NCBI GenBank assembly: GCA_900315345.1
Contig: OMYP01000022.1
Span: forward strand, 1-60,065
Source of the DNA: an uncultured Selenomonadales bacterium
GTDB lineage: Bacteria; Bacillota; Negativicutes; Acidaminococcales; Acidaminococcaceae
Direction: 5' to 3'
DNA: 60,065 nucleotides
The notes beneath the pieces are model-generated. The model did no database searches. It saw only the letters and a program-made list of their open reading frames with translations, and was not told where the DNA came from. The position numbers and the translations under genes were made by a program. Below are positions 42,349-52,687 of the stretch, piece after piece (position 1 is the stretch's first letter; every line of letters begins with the position of its first letter).

Positions 42349-43914
42349 ATGCAGATTTTGCTGGCGGAAGAAATGCGGGCCCTGGATCGTGCCGCGGAAG
42401 AAGAAATCGGTATTCCCGGCATTGTCCTCATGGAAAATGCCGGCCGCGCCGTAGCGGAGGCGGCAGAAAAAATGCTGGGCTCCTGCTGTCATAAAAGAAT
42501 TGTAATTTTTGCAGGTAAGGGAAATAACGGCGGTGATGGAAGCGGCGCCGGGCGCTGGCTCCACAACCGGGGAGCGGATGTGGCTCTGGTTCTGGCAGCC
42601 AGGGCGGAAGAACTTTCCGGCAGTGCCGCTGACGAATTGCAGTATTATATTTCCTGCGGAGCGCCGGTGCTGGAAGTAACCGACCCAGAGGATGAGGTGC
42701 AGTTTGGGAAGATTGAAAACCTTGCGCTGCGTGCAGACCTTGTGATCGACGCTCTTTTGGGCACGGGATTTTCAGGAAAGATGCGGCCTTTGTTCAGTCG
42801 TCTGTGCCATTGCATTAACTCTGCAAAAAAAGAAAATCCCGGTTGCAAAGTGCTGGCAGTGGATGTTCCCACCGGCGTCAGCTCGGATACGGGCGCTGCC
42901 GACAGGCAGGCGGTGCGTGCCGATGCCACGGTAACCATGGCATTGCCCAAACTGGGATTGTACCTGTACCCTGGGGCAGACTTTGTGGGAGAACTGCAGG
43001 TGGCGGATATTGGGATGCCTTCCTCCTTATTGGCGGAAGCGGCCGGGAACCGTCATCTGATTACGAAAGAAACCGTTACGGCCATGCTGCCGGGTCGTCC
43101 GAAAAATGCCCATAAGGGTACGGCGGGACGGGTGACGGTAGTGGCCGGATCGTACGGATACATTGGAGCAGCCGCTCTCTGCAGCTTTTCCGCAGTCAAA
43201 GGCGGAGCCGGTCTGGTAACGCTGATGACCCCGGAAAGCGCCCGGGAGATTCTGGCGGTAAAACTGACGGAAGTAATGGTAAAGGGGATACCGGAGGAAG
43301 AAGGTGCCCTGGCGACCGAAGCTTCGGATGTGATTGCCGAAGCCATGGACAAGGCGGACGTGCTGGCCATTGGGCCGGGTCTTGGGGTTTCGGAAGAAAC
43401 CGGGAACATGATCCGGGAAATTCTGGTAACGGCCGAGGTTCCCTGCGTCATTGACGCGGATGCCATTACCGCCTTGCAGGATCACACAGAACTCTTGTCC
43501 CACATGCTGGCGGAAAAAGTTTTGACGCCCCACCCCGGCGAGATGGCCCGCATTACCGGACTGACCGTAGCCGGTATTGAAAAGGACAGGGTGGAAATTG
43601 CCCGTTCCTGCGCAGAAAAATGGCAGGCGGTCATCGTATTGAAAGGCGTGCCTACTATTGTGGCGCTGCCGGACGGCACGGTTTATGTCAATACCACCGG
43701 TACCTCGGCCATGGCAACCGGGGGAAGTGGCGACGTACTGACCGGTCTGATTGCGGCGCTGATCGGACAGGGAATGACTGTGGCCGATGCAGCCGTAGCG
43801 GGCGTATACCTCCACGGCCTGGCCGGTGAGCTTGCGGCGAAAGGCAGTATAGGTTTGGCGGCTTCCGAATTGTTGCACATGTTGCCGGAAGCACGCAAGT
43901 TGGTTTTGAAGTAA
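42349..43914 (+). CDS. nnrDE: Bifunctional NAD(P)H-hydrate epimerase/ADP-dependent dehydratase
   Basis: A 521-aa metabolite-repair enzyme that restores hydrated NADH and NADPH. Residues 1 to about 220 are the YjeF N-terminal epimerase (AGKGNNGGDG, DALLGTGFSGKM, DVPTGV). About 230-521 is the ribokinase-like dehydratase (KNAHKGTAGRVTVVAGS, TPHPGEMARI, GTSAMATGGSGDVLTG). ATG with AGGAGG, 36 nt after acpS; the acpS-nnrDE pairing is common in Firmicutes. A fold-back repeat starts 4 nt past the stop. Confidence 0.95.
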   Translation: MQILLAEEMRALDRAAEEEIGIPGIVLMENAGRAVAEAAEKMLGSCCHKRIVIFAGKGNNGGDGSGAGRWLHNRGADVALVLAARAEELSGSAADELQYYISCGAPVLEVTDPEDEVQFGKIENLALRADLVIDALLGTGFSGKMRPLFSRLCHCINSAKKENPGCKVLAVDVPTGVSSDTGAADRQAVRADATVTMALPKLGLYLYPGADFVGELQVADIGMPSSLLAEAAGNRHLITKETVTAMLPGRPKNAHKGTAGRVTVVAGSYGYIGAAALCSFSAVKGGAGLVTLMTPESAREILAVKLTEVMVKGIPEEEGALATEASDVIAEAMDKADVLAIGPGLGVSEETGNMIREILVTAEVPCVIDADAITALQDHTELLSHMLAEKVLTPHPGEMARITGLTVAGIEKDRVEIARSCAEKWQAVIVLKGVPTIVALPDGTVYVNTTGTSAMATGGSGDVLTGLIAALIGQGMTVADAAVAGVYLHGLAGELAAKGSIGLAASELLHMLPEARKLVLK

Positions 43915-44066
43915 AAATCAGAATTTATGTGCCAAAGTTATGCTGTCAGGCAAAGGCATCGCAAACCCGTCACCGATTGCTATTCCATGGACTCATTCGC
44001 CTGTGGCTTCGAAACTCGTGCTCACGCCTTTACCTTGCCGCATAATTTGATGCACACATAAACTTC
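43915..44066 (-). repeat. Fold-back repeat with both ends, internally deleted
   Basis: This is the only copy with both termini. CAGAATTTATGTGC starts at 43919 and the far end reads GATGCACACATAAACTTC. The terminal arms match each other inverted over about 45 nt. Read on the - strand it has the complete right arm (as at 13-96) but lacks the apex hairpin and the inner part of the left arm. It lies between the nnrDE stop and the amidase gene. Confidence 0.88.
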
Positions 44067-44159
44067 AATTTGCATTTACATCCATTGCGTGCTAAAATAA
44101 ATTGTTATAGTATTTTCATAGTAAATAAATCCTTATTCTTGCGCAAAGGAGGTAGCGGT

Positions 44160-45257
44160 TTGCGTAGAAAGTTTTTTGCATTACTGCTCTGGACCATCTG
44201 TCTCCTGGTCACCTGCACTGCTTCCGCGGCGGCCACGGTTACGGATGTAAACTGGGGTGTAGATAAATTTAACGTGCTCCGTATGGTGGTGGATCTGACG
44301 GATAACACAAGCTATAATGTCAGCGTCCTTAACGAAAGGGAACTGCAGATAAAAGTTGCCGGGGCGCTGGATGCCAAGGTAGCCCGCCGGGGATCTATCA
44401 AAAGCGATCTGGCCCGTTCATTTATTGTTGACCGTGACAGGAACAACGTTATTGTCCGTGTTCCGATGAATAAAAAAGTACAACGCTCGGAAGTGAAAAG
44501 TTTTCTTTTAAAGAAAGACGCCTCTACCGGCAGACCGCCCCGTATCGTGGTTGACGTTTCCACAAACAAAGTGAAAAACGCTTCCATGAAATATGGGGCT
44601 ACTTCCGTTCGCCGTCCGGTTATCCGGCCCAGCAGTACGCCGGCCACGCCCGTAGGAAACCGGATCAATTTCGCTACCACCGGCGGCCTGAAAGGGAAAC
44701 GGATCACTATTGACCCGGGCCACGGCGGTTCCGATCCCGGTGCCATCGGGCTCAGAGGGAACAAGGAAAAAACTTCTACGCTTCTGATTTCCAATTACCT
44801 GAAACAGTACCTGAGTGCGGAAGGGGCTATCGTTTCCATGACACGCACTACCGATGTGGATGTGTACGGTAAATTTGCTTCAGCCAAAAATGAATTGCAG
44901 GCCCGTGTGGATGTGAGCACCAGAAATCGCGCTGATGCATTTGTAAGTATCCATCATAATGCCAATAATAACCGTAGCATCGGAGGCATTGCCACGTATT
45001 ACTACCCGAAGTCGGGTTACGATTATAAACTGGGGAACGCTATCCAGAAAAAGATAGCAGCTGCTTCCAAGATGCGGAACATGGGTACCCAGCAGGCTAA
45101 CTTCTATGTAATCAAACGTTCCTACATTCCGGCGGTATTACTGGAAGTTGGGTTCCTGAGCAATCCCAATGAGGAACAGAAGATAGCCAGTACCTGGTTC
45201 CAGAAGACCATTGCAAAAGCGATTTTTGACGGATTGAAAGAATATTTTGGCGGTTGA
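44160..45257 (+). CDS. Exported N-acetylmuramoyl-L-alanine amidase with AMIN domain
   Basis: A 365-aa cell-wall amidase. Residues 1 to about 24 are a signal peptide (ending TASAAA). About 27-120 is an AMIN domain for cell-wall targeting, then a linker. About 178-365 is an Amidase_3 zinc domain with DPGHGGSDPGA, the glutamate in GNKEK, SIHHNANN and VLLEVGFLSN. The start is TTG at 44160, 7 nt after a perfect AAAGGAGG; no in-frame ATG fits, and a longer start from 44070 would destroy the signal peptide. It splits peptides from glycan strands at division. GerMN gene follows. Confidence 0.9.
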   Translation: MRRKFFALLLWTICLLVTCTASAAATVTDVNWGVDKFNVLRMVVDLTDNTSYNVSVLNERELQIKVAGALDAKVARRGSIKSDLARSFIVDRDRNNVIVRVPMNKKVQRSEVKSFLLKKDASTGRPPRIVVDVSTNKVKNASMKYGATSVRRPVIRPSSTPATPVGNRINFATTGGLKGKRITIDPGHGGSDPGAIGLRGNKEKTSTLLISNYLKQYLSAEGAIVSMTRTTDVDVYGKFASAKNELQARVDVSTRNRADAFVSIHHNANNNRSIGGIATYYYPKSGYDYKLGNAIQKKIAAASKMRNMGTQQANFYVIKRSYIPAVLLEVGFLSNPNEEQKIASTWFQKTIAKAIFDGLKEYFGG

Positions 45258-45276
45258 GGACGGGAGGCGCGTAACC

Positions 45277-45879
45277 ATGTTGAAAAAAATTAGCATGTTG
45301 CTGATGCTTGTCCTGTTGCTGGCCGTGACCGGTTGCGAACCTACGGAAAAGCTTACTGGGAAGCAAGGCGAAGTAAAGGATGTAACGGGACAGAAAAATC
45401 CCATTACTACGGAAATCAAAGATCCAAATCCCCTGACCAAAGAATTTGTAGTATATCGTGTGCAGAAGAACGGGGAAGAAATCCTGATACCGGAAAAGAT
45501 TCGGTATGCGGCGGGGAAAAAATCGCGGGAAGAAGGGGCGCTGGAAGCCCTGATCAATACGGATCCGGTTTCCAAGCAACTGACGAACCTGTTCCCTCCC
45601 GGTACTCAGGTTATCAGTGTCAAGGTCAGCAACGATCTGGCAACGGTGGACTTTAACCAGAATTTTGCCTCCCGGGGCCAGGGTTCTTTCAATGAACGGA
45701 TGATGGTAAATGCTGTTGTCTGCACCCTGACGGAGTTCCCGGAAATTAAGAAGGTAAAGTTCCTGGTGGAAGGTAAGGAGATCGATACCATCAGCGGGCA
45801 CATGGACCTGCTGGATCCTCTTACCAGGAATCCGGACGTGTTGCCTAAGCCGGGGAATAAAGATAAAAAAGAAAAATAA
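45277..45879 (+). CDS. GerMN-domain lipoprotein
   Basis: A 200-aa lipoprotein with signal peptide and lipobox AVTGC, then a short linker and one GerMN domain (about residues 60-180), recognised from VVYRVQKNG, SREEGALEALINTDP, FPPGTQVISVKVSNDLATVDFNQNF and VNAVVCTLTEFPEI. GerM-type domains occur in envelope-assembly lipoproteins in spore formers and others. ATG with GGGAGG. It starts 19 nt after the amidase stop, so the two probably act together in the cell envelope. Confidence 0.88.
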   Translation: MLKKISMLLMLVLLLAVTGCEPTEKLTGKQGEVKDVTGQKNPITTEIKDPNPLTKEFVVYRVQKNGEEILIPEKIRYAAGKKSREEGALEALINTDPVSKQLTNLFPPGTQVISVKVSNDLATVDFNQNFASRGQGSFNERMMVNAVVCTLTEFPEIKKVKFLVEGKEIDTISGHMDLLDPLTRNPDVLPKPGNKDKKEK

Positions 45880-45885
45880 AACTTC

Positions 45886-45916
45886 AGCGCAGTATTTCTG
45901 CTGCGCTATGCTTTTA
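45886..45916 (+). terminator. Probable terminator after the GerMN gene
   Basis: AGCGCAG (45886-45892) pairs with CTGCGCT (45901-45907), followed by ATGCTTTTA. The T run is short. Confidence 0.55.
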
Positions 45917-46016
45917 TCAGAACAGAGATATAGTACAGACGAAATTCAATAAACAGATAATAATTTGACAAGAAAAACTTTGATAAAACAGTCAGATTGA
46001 AAAGGAGCAAAAATTT

Positions 46017-46616
46017 ATGGATACCCACTCGCGACGGAAACATCACCAGACGGAAAATAATTCTGACGGCGCCGGGCCTGTACCCGAACCGGATCCGGCA
46101 CTGGCCGGCATTACGGTTCAAAAGGATCCGGCGGAAGAGACTGTCCGATTCTTCCTGGCCGACGAAAAGGCTACGGAAAATTTCGGCAAGCTTTTGGGAA
46201 GCCTGGCGGCAGACGGTGACGTGTACTGCCTTTCCGGTGATCTGGGAGCCGGTAAGACGCTGCTGAGCAAGGGCGTCTGCCAAGCCGTGGGCGTAGAGGA
46301 AGAAGATGTGGTAAGCCCTACATTTTCCCTGATGAACATCTATAACGGGAAAGTGATGGAGGTGCGCCACTTCGATCTGTACCGGTTAAATTCGCTGGAA
46401 GAGCTGGCGGACATCGGATTTTATGAGTATGTGGGTGGCGAAGGGGTTTCGCTGGTTGAATGGGGCGAGTTGTTTACATCTGAACTGCCCCCGGAATATT
46501 TGCAGGTAAATCTATCTATCGTGCCAGAAGGGCGGATTGCGGAATTAATTCCCTTCGGTCCCCGGTACGAGGCCATAAGCAAGGAAGTGTTGCGGCATGT
46601 TGACGCTGGCGCTTGA
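46017..46616 (+). CDS. tsaE: tRNA threonylcarbamoyladenosine biosynthesis ATPase TsaE
   Basis: A 199-aa P-loop ATPase needed with TsaB and TsaD for t6A37 of ANN-decoding tRNAs. Walker A is GDLGAGKTLL, the switch region SPTFSLMNIY, and FDLYRL plus LVEWGE are family motifs. The first ~40 residues (charged, His/Asn/Pro-rich) precede the normal TsaE N terminus and look like an extension; the ATG nonetheless has AAAGGAG 9 nt before it. It overlaps tsaB by 20 nt. Confidence 0.94.
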   Translation: MDTHSRRKHHQTENNSDGAGPVPEPDPALAGITVQKDPAEETVRFFLADEKATENFGKLLGSLAADGDVYCLSGDLGAGKTLLSKGVCQAVGVEEEDVVSPTFSLMNIYNGKVMEVRHFDLYRLNSLEELADIGFYEYVGGEGVSLVEWGELFTSELPPEYLQVNLSIVPEGRIAELIPFGPRYEAISKEVLRHVDAGA

Positions 46617-47289
46617 TACGGCGACAGGTGTTTGTACGGTTGGGCTGGTACGGGATGGTCACGTCCTGGCGGAATATGATATTTCCATCGGCCTGACCCA
46701 TTCGGAAGGGCTCATGCCCCAGATGGACCAGATGTTTTCCCGTACCGGGATAAAAAAAGAAGAAATAGACCGGATCGCTGTCAGCATGGGACCGGGTTCC
46801 TTTACGGGTCTGCGTATTGGGCTGGCGGCGGCTGAGGCCATGGCCTACGCATGGAAGTGCGGCATCTGCGGTGTGAATACGCTGGAGGCAATGGCGTACA
46901 ATATTCCCGTAGAAGGGATAGTGCTGGCCCCGGTGCTGGACGCCCAGAAGGGGAACTATTACACAGCGTTCTATCGGTGGCAGGCCGGAGTTCTGCAGGA
47001 AATACGTCCGGTTGAGATGACGGACGGAGATACGCTTTTGCGACAGCTGCTGGAGCTGGAGGCTCCGGTTATTTTAATGGGAGAGTGCGGAAAGCTGGCA
47101 AAGAAGGAATTGCCTTCCGGCATTTCCGTGGCGCCGGAACAGGTTCGGCTGCCCAAAGCTTCTTCTGTGGCCCTGGCAGCAGAAGGAAAGCCTGCCCTGA
47201 CAGGTGAGGAAATTTTCACTCTGCGCCCCTATTACATCCGTAAATCGGAGGCGGAGGAGTTATGGGACAAACGGCATCCGAAAGCGTAG
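46597..47289 (+). CDS. tsaB: tRNA threonylcarbamoyladenosine biosynthesis protein TsaB
   Basis: A 230-aa ASKHA-fold protein, the scaffold partner of TsaD. LALDTATGVCTVGL is the N-terminal phosphate-binding hairpin, HSEGLMPQMDQM and GPGSFTGLRIGLA are diagnostic. ATG follows AAGGAAG inside tsaE. It overlaps rimI by 28 nt, showing tight translational coupling. Confidence 0.95.
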   Translation: MLTLALDTATGVCTVGLVRDGHVLAEYDISIGLTHSEGLMPQMDQMFSRTGIKKEEIDRIAVSMGPGSFTGLRIGLAAAEAMAYAWKCGICGVNTLEAMAYNIPVEGIVLAPVLDAQKGNYYTAFYRWQAGVLQEIRPVEMTDGDTLLRQLLELEAPVILMGECGKLAKKELPSGISVAPEQVRLPKASSVALAAEGKPALTGEEIFTLRPYYIRKSEAEELWDKRHPKA

Positions 47290-47783
47290 AAGAAAATATT
47301 TTTAAAATAATTGAACCTGAGAAAACCGATGGGCTTTCTTTTCGCCTGTGTGAGGAAAAAGATTTGCCAACGGTCATGGAAATTGACGGGGAATCTTTTT
47401 TTGATCCCTGGAGCCTGGCCGCCTGGCACCGGGAACTGGAAAATCCCATCGCCCTTTGGATCGTAGAAGAATTAGGACAACGTGTCATCGGGTATGCCGG
47501 CATCTGGAATGTAGCAGGGGAAGCCCAGGTCATGCGGGTGGCCGTGAAGAAATCACTGCGTAACCGGGGGCTTGGCCTGGCCCTTACAAAAGCGTTGATA
47601 CAAAAAGCCTGGGAGGCAAAGGCGGAAGCGGTCACTTTGGAAGTACGGGAAAGCAACCTTGCGGCACAGACCGTGTACCAACGATGCGGATTCAAATCCT
47701 GCGGCGTGCGGCCAAACTATTATGAGGATACCCACGAAGGAGCTGTCATCATGTGGCTGTACCGGTCAACGGAAAAGAAATGA
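47262..47783 (+). CDS. rimI: Ribosomal protein bS18 alanine N-acetyltransferase RimI
   Basis: A 173-aa GNAT acetyltransferase. The acetyl-CoA loop is visible as RNRGLGLAL, preceded by AQVMRVAV, with LEVRESNLAAQTVYQRCGF and Y-x-Y-D-like NYYEDTHEGAVIM near the end. About 20 extra residues precede the standard start, but the ATG has GGAGGAG before it. The tsaB-rimI-tsaD order supports RimI over other GNATs. Confidence 0.92.
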   Translation: MGQTASESVEENIFKIIEPEKTDGLSFRLCEEKDLPTVMEIDGESFFDPWSLAAWHRELENPIALWIVEELGQRVIGYAGIWNVAGEAQVMRVAVKKSLRNRGLGLALTKALIQKAWEAKAEAVTLEVRESNLAAQTVYQRCGFKSCGVRPNYYEDTHEGAVIMWLYRSTEKK

Positions 47784-47905
47784 ATTACTGTTGATACAGA
47801 CTAGGTTACCGGCGCATCGCCTGATACCCCTGTGAATACTATGAAACGGTAAGAATTATAGGCAAAGTAGACCAATAAACAAAGTAAATCGTTCAGGAAA
47901 AAAAC

Positions 47906-48922
47906 ATGGAACAGAAAGATATTTATATTTTAGGAATTGAAAGCAGCTGTGATGAAACAGCTGCTTCTGTAGTTAAAAACGGCCGGGAGGTACTGAGCAA
48001 CATTATTTCCTCCCAGATTGCCATTCACAGAAAATACGGCGGCGTGGTGCCGGAAATTGCTTCCCGGAAACATATCGAGCACATCATGCCCGTCATCGAC
48101 GCGGCCTTAGAAGACGCGAAGGTGACGTTAGACCAAATCGATGGGGTAGCTGTTACCTACGGACCCGGTCTGGTAGGGGCTCTGCTGGTTGGGCTTTCTG
48201 CCGCCAAAGCTTTAGCCTGGGCCACGGGCAAGCCGCTGATCGGGGTCAATCATCTGGAAGGCCATGTGTTTGCCAATTTCCTGAATGACAAAGATCTGGA
48301 GCCGCCTTTTCTGGCTCTGGTGGTATCCGGGGGTCACACGGCCCTGCTTAAGGTAACAGGGTATAACAGCTTTGAAATGCTGGGGCAGACCCGGGACGAC
48401 GCGGCGGGGGAAGCCTTTGACAAAATTGCCCGGGTCATGGGGATGCCTTATCCCGGCGGTCCGGAAATCGAGAAACTGGCCCTGGAAGGCAACCCTGAAG
48501 CCATTAATTTTCCACGGGCCATGCTGGACGATCCGTTCCAGTTCAGCTTCAGCGGAATGAAATCGGCGGTGATCAATTACCTGCACAATGAGGAGCAGGC
48601 CCGGCGGCCGGTGAATAAAGCCGATGTGGCGGCCTCCTTCCAGGAAGCGGTGACGGATGTGCTGGTGCAGAAAAGCTTGCTGGCCATCAAGGCCACGGGA
48701 CTGAAAGAAATCGTACTGGCAGGGGGCGTTTCCGCCAATAAAACCCTCCAAAACAAACTGGCGGCAGCGGCGGAAAAGGCCGGGGCCCGGCTGGTCCATC
48801 CCACGAAAATTTTATGTACAGACAACGCGGTGATGATTGCCTGCCGGGGATATTACATGTACCGGGCAGGCGTAGCGAGCCCCCTGAACCTGAACGCGGT
48901 ACCTGCGCTGAAGTTAGGCTGA
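47906..48922 (+). CDS. tsaD: tRNA N6-threonylcarbamoyltransferase TsaD
   Basis: A 338-aa Kae1/TsaD protein that transfers the threonylcarbamoyl group to A37 of tRNA. The metal-binding HLEGH motif is present, with GIESSCDETAASVV at the N terminus, VSGGHTALL and CTDNAVMIA. Completes the tsaEBD set needed, with TsaC (not in the window), for t6A. It lies 122 nt after rimI with no evident terminator between. Confidence 0.97.
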   Translation: MEQKDIYILGIESSCDETAASVVKNGREVLSNIISSQIAIHRKYGGVVPEIASRKHIEHIMPVIDAALEDAKVTLDQIDGVAVTYGPGLVGALLVGLSAAKALAWATGKPLIGVNHLEGHVFANFLNDKDLEPPFLALVVSGGHTALLKVTGYNSFEMLGQTRDDAAGEAFDKIARVMGMPYPGGPEIEKLALEGNPEAINFPRAMLDDPFQFSFSGMKSAVINYLHNEEQARRPVNKADVAASFQEAVTDVLVQKSLLAIKATGLKEIVLAGGVSANKTLQNKLAAAAEKAGARLVHPTKILCTDNAVMIACRGYYMYRAGVASPLNLNAVPALKLG

Positions 48923-49074
48923 AATTTGATACTTTGCCGTGATCCGTTACGGGAGCCGATAAATATTCTGCCGGGTAGTTCCGGATTTTTCCTGGCATGT
49001 TGTATTAAAGAATGCAAGAAAAAAGAAAAATCAAAAAGTCAAAAACGAAAAAGTGAAAATTTGCGATTTTTTCA

Positions 49075-49116
49075 AAATCACAGGTAAATTTGTAAAAATT
49101 GCCTGTGATTTTTTTA
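49075..49116 (+). terminator. Terminator of the tsa operon
   Basis: AAATCACAGG (49075-49084) pairs with CCTGTGATTT (49102-49111), followed by a T run. The 48923-49206 gap holds, besides this, a second AT-only inverted repeat (TTTTTTCAAAAA at 49129-49140 and TTTTTGAAAAAA at 49151-49162) of unknown role. Confidence 0.85.
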
Positions 49117-49206
49117 TTTTCATCATCATTTTTTCAAAAAGAATCGATTATTTTTGAAAAAACTATGAAAAAAATGTAAAATCTGTGAAATTTGTCATTT
49201 TGACTA

Positions 49207-49234
49207 TTGCATTTTTTCTCTGTATGGCTATAAT
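49207..49234 (+). promoter_or_regulatory. Promoter of groESL
   Basis: TTGCAT (49207-49212), a 16-nt spacer and TATAAT (49229-49234). The expected start near 49241 places the CIRCE operator at about +7. Confidence 0.75.
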
Positions 49235-49246
49235 GATATTTGGAAG

Positions 49247-49273
49247 TTGGCACTCGTAGAATTTGAGTGCTAA
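49247..49273 (+). promoter_or_regulatory. CIRCE operator (HrcA binding site) of groESL
   Basis: TTGGCACTC-N9-GAGTGCTAA fits the CIRCE consensus with one mismatch in the left arm. It lies just downstream of the promoter, so HrcA should block transcription until heat shock. The leader from here to groES is about 238 nt. Confidence 0.92.
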
Positions 49274-49511
49274 CGGATCCGCAAATTTTGTTTTAAACTT
49301 GGCAGGCGGAGCTGGAGTGAGTTGAGGATTTCATCGGAATCCGGCATTGCCGAAAGGTGTGGCGGAAGTTTGCACCTGTGCAGTAGTTGCAGGGCTGGTG
49401 CCGGAACTTGATCCGGGGCTTTCCAAATTACTGTCTGCCGTAACTCTCACACCGATAAGGGATCGCGCAAAATGAAAGGGCGTTTCCGCAAACAAGAAAG
49501 GGGACATAGTA

Positions 49512-49814
49512 ATGTTAAGACCGTTAGGCGCAAATGTAGTAGTAAGAGCAGATGCTGTTGAAGAAAAAACCAAGAGCGGTATTTTTATTCCGGATACGGC
49601 TTCCAAGGAAAAACCCATGCAGGGCACCGTACTGGCCGTTGGCAACGGGGCTATCGTTGACGGGAAACGGGTTCCTATCGACCTGAAGGTTGGGGATTCC
49701 ATCGTGTTCGCAAAATACTGCGGTACCACGGTTAAATACGAAGGGGAAGAACTGCTGATCCTGGCGGAACGGGATATTCTGGCAGTGGTAGAACCGGACA
49801 AGAAGAAAAAATAA
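49512..49814 (+). CDS. groES: Co-chaperonin GroES
   Basis: A 100-aa co-chaperonin that caps GroEL. LRPLGANVVVRAD, the mobile loop KTKSGIFIPDTASKEKP and GDSIVFAKYCGTTVKYEGEELLIL are all in place. ATG follows AAGGGG. First gene of the HrcA-controlled groESL operon; groEL is 142 nt further on. Confidence 0.97.
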   Translation: MLRPLGANVVVRADAVEEKTKSGIFIPDTASKEKPMQGTVLAVGNGAIVDGKRVPIDLKVGDSIVFAKYCGTTVKYEGEELLILAERDILAVVEPDKKKK

Positions 49815-49935
49815 TTTCGCGTAAGGAAGCAGGAAAATTTTCTGTAGCGATTCAGAAAAAATTGTTAGCCTGAAAAATTCCTGCGCAACCGCAAAACAGT
49901 TGTAAAAAAATTCCAGAACATGCTGGTAAATTTAG

Positions 49936-51579
<1,644 letters not shown>

Positions 51580-51589
51580 TAAAAAATTT

Positions 51590-51623
51590 ACGGCAGACTG
51601 CTTATGCAGCCTGCCGTTTTTAT
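51590..51623 (+). terminator. Terminator of groESL
   Basis: ACGGCAG and CTGCCGT pair around a partly paired interior (GC-TTAT-GC), followed by TTTTAT. Confidence 0.9.
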
Positions 51624-51696
51624 ATTCCTTAAACATTGCAGTAAAAAACTCCGATGCTGTGATGATTCATTACAGCGTCGAAGTTTCTGTTTTTGA

Positions 51697-52374
51697 TCAG
51701 TAATTATTTTCTTCTGCGTCAAAGTAAGCACAGAGCCGGGAACGGTTTTTCACATTATATCGCTGATATAATTTGGCCAGGGCTTTTTTGATGGTTATTT
51801 CCGCAAGACCGAAACTTGCTGCAATATCCCGGATAGGCATGCCGTTGCGGAGCATCTGGACAAGTTTCTTTTCTCGTTCCGTAAGATCGCTGTATAAGCG
51901 TGTGTTACGCCGGTTTTTATTGGCCTGCTGGATTGCCAGCATCTCATCCGCAGAAACTTTTGATGTTGTTATGGACGTGTTGATATGGACAAGTTCCCAT
52001 TCGTTCTGCCCGGGAGCAACATCTTTCCGGCGGCGGAATAAAAAAGTTTCGTGAAGACATTCATCATAGGGTTCGCTGTCCGGCTTGTTTACTGTCAGGT
52101 CGCAGATGGCTTCACACAGCCAGTGATCCCAGCCGATCCGTTTTGTCAGGTACTTTTCCACATTAACGGTACAGGGAAACAGATTGGAAAAGGCTTTTGT
52201 CAGGAAAAACTGCAGTTTTTTTCTTCCCTCTGCCTGCATGTTTTTGCCGGCGCCAATATAATACACATCGGCAGCCAATAAAGAAAACAGAAAGTCCAGA
52301 CGATTTTCACAAAAATAAGAATGAATGATTTTTTTTGATAAAATTTTAATTTGGTTTTCAGTGGTTCCGCGCAT
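51697..52374 (-). CDS. LuxR-type HTH transcriptional regulator with NTF2-like N-terminal region
   Basis: A 225-aa regulator. The C-terminal 65 residues are a LuxR/GerE helix-turn-helix (LTEREKKLVQMLRNGMP, IRDIAASFGLAEITIKKAL). The N-terminal ~140 residues (FLFSLLAADVYYIGAG, LHETFLFRRR, WELVHINTSIT) have the shape of a SnoaL/NTF2-like sensor rather than a response-regulator receiver, so no phosphorylation is expected. The start is ATG 52374 with AGGGGGTG upstream; a TTG at 52392 lies in that site. No obvious target is adjacent. Ligand and targets unknown. Confidence 0.83.
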   Translation of the reverse strand: MRGTTENQIKILSKKIIHSYFCENRLDFLFSLLAADVYYIGAGKNMQAEGRKKLQFFLTKAFSNLFPCTVNVEKYLTKRIGWDHWLCEAICDLTVNKPDSEPYDECLHETFLFRRRKDVAPGQNEWELVHINTSITTSKVSADEMLAIQQANKNRRNTRLYSDLTEREKKLVQMLRNGMPIRDIAASFGLAEITIKKALAKLYQRYNVKNRSRLCAYFDAEENNY

Positions 52375-52592
52375 GAAATTACACCCCCTCAAGTATAAAC
52401 ATACGCCTTTATTACTATTTTATCTATTCGAAAGTATGAAGTCAATATTTTTCACAGTTTTTTATTGCTAAAGTATTATGATTAGAATTTCCCAATAGCT
52501 TTATCAAAGTAAATAATGTTCTTCTTTCTAATCCGTGATTCATTAATATTTATATTGCCAAAGCAGGATTTCCTGTGGTATATTTTTCTTGT
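52375..52592. other. AT-rich intergenic region upstream of guaA
   Basis: Apart from the ribosome binding site of the - strand regulator at its left edge, I see no gene, clear promoter or riboswitch fold in this stretch. Confidence 0.6.
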
Positions 52593-52645
52593 TTAGGGAA
52601 ACACTGATTATAAGCGTGCAGACGGATTAATCAGCGATTCCTTGG
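52593..52645 (+). repeat. Second dispersed repeat, copy B, palindromic
   Basis: GGGAAACACTGATTA and TTAATCAGCGATTCC are inverted arms around TAAGCGTGCAGACGGA. Positions 52611-52642 match the reverse complement of 8903-8934 at 28 of 32 bases. It sits about 45 nt before the guaA start, so it would be in the leader if transcribed. Confidence 0.5.
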
Positions 52646-52687
52646 ATTAATTTGCTTTCTGTTCAATTTAATGAGGAGGATCCCAAA

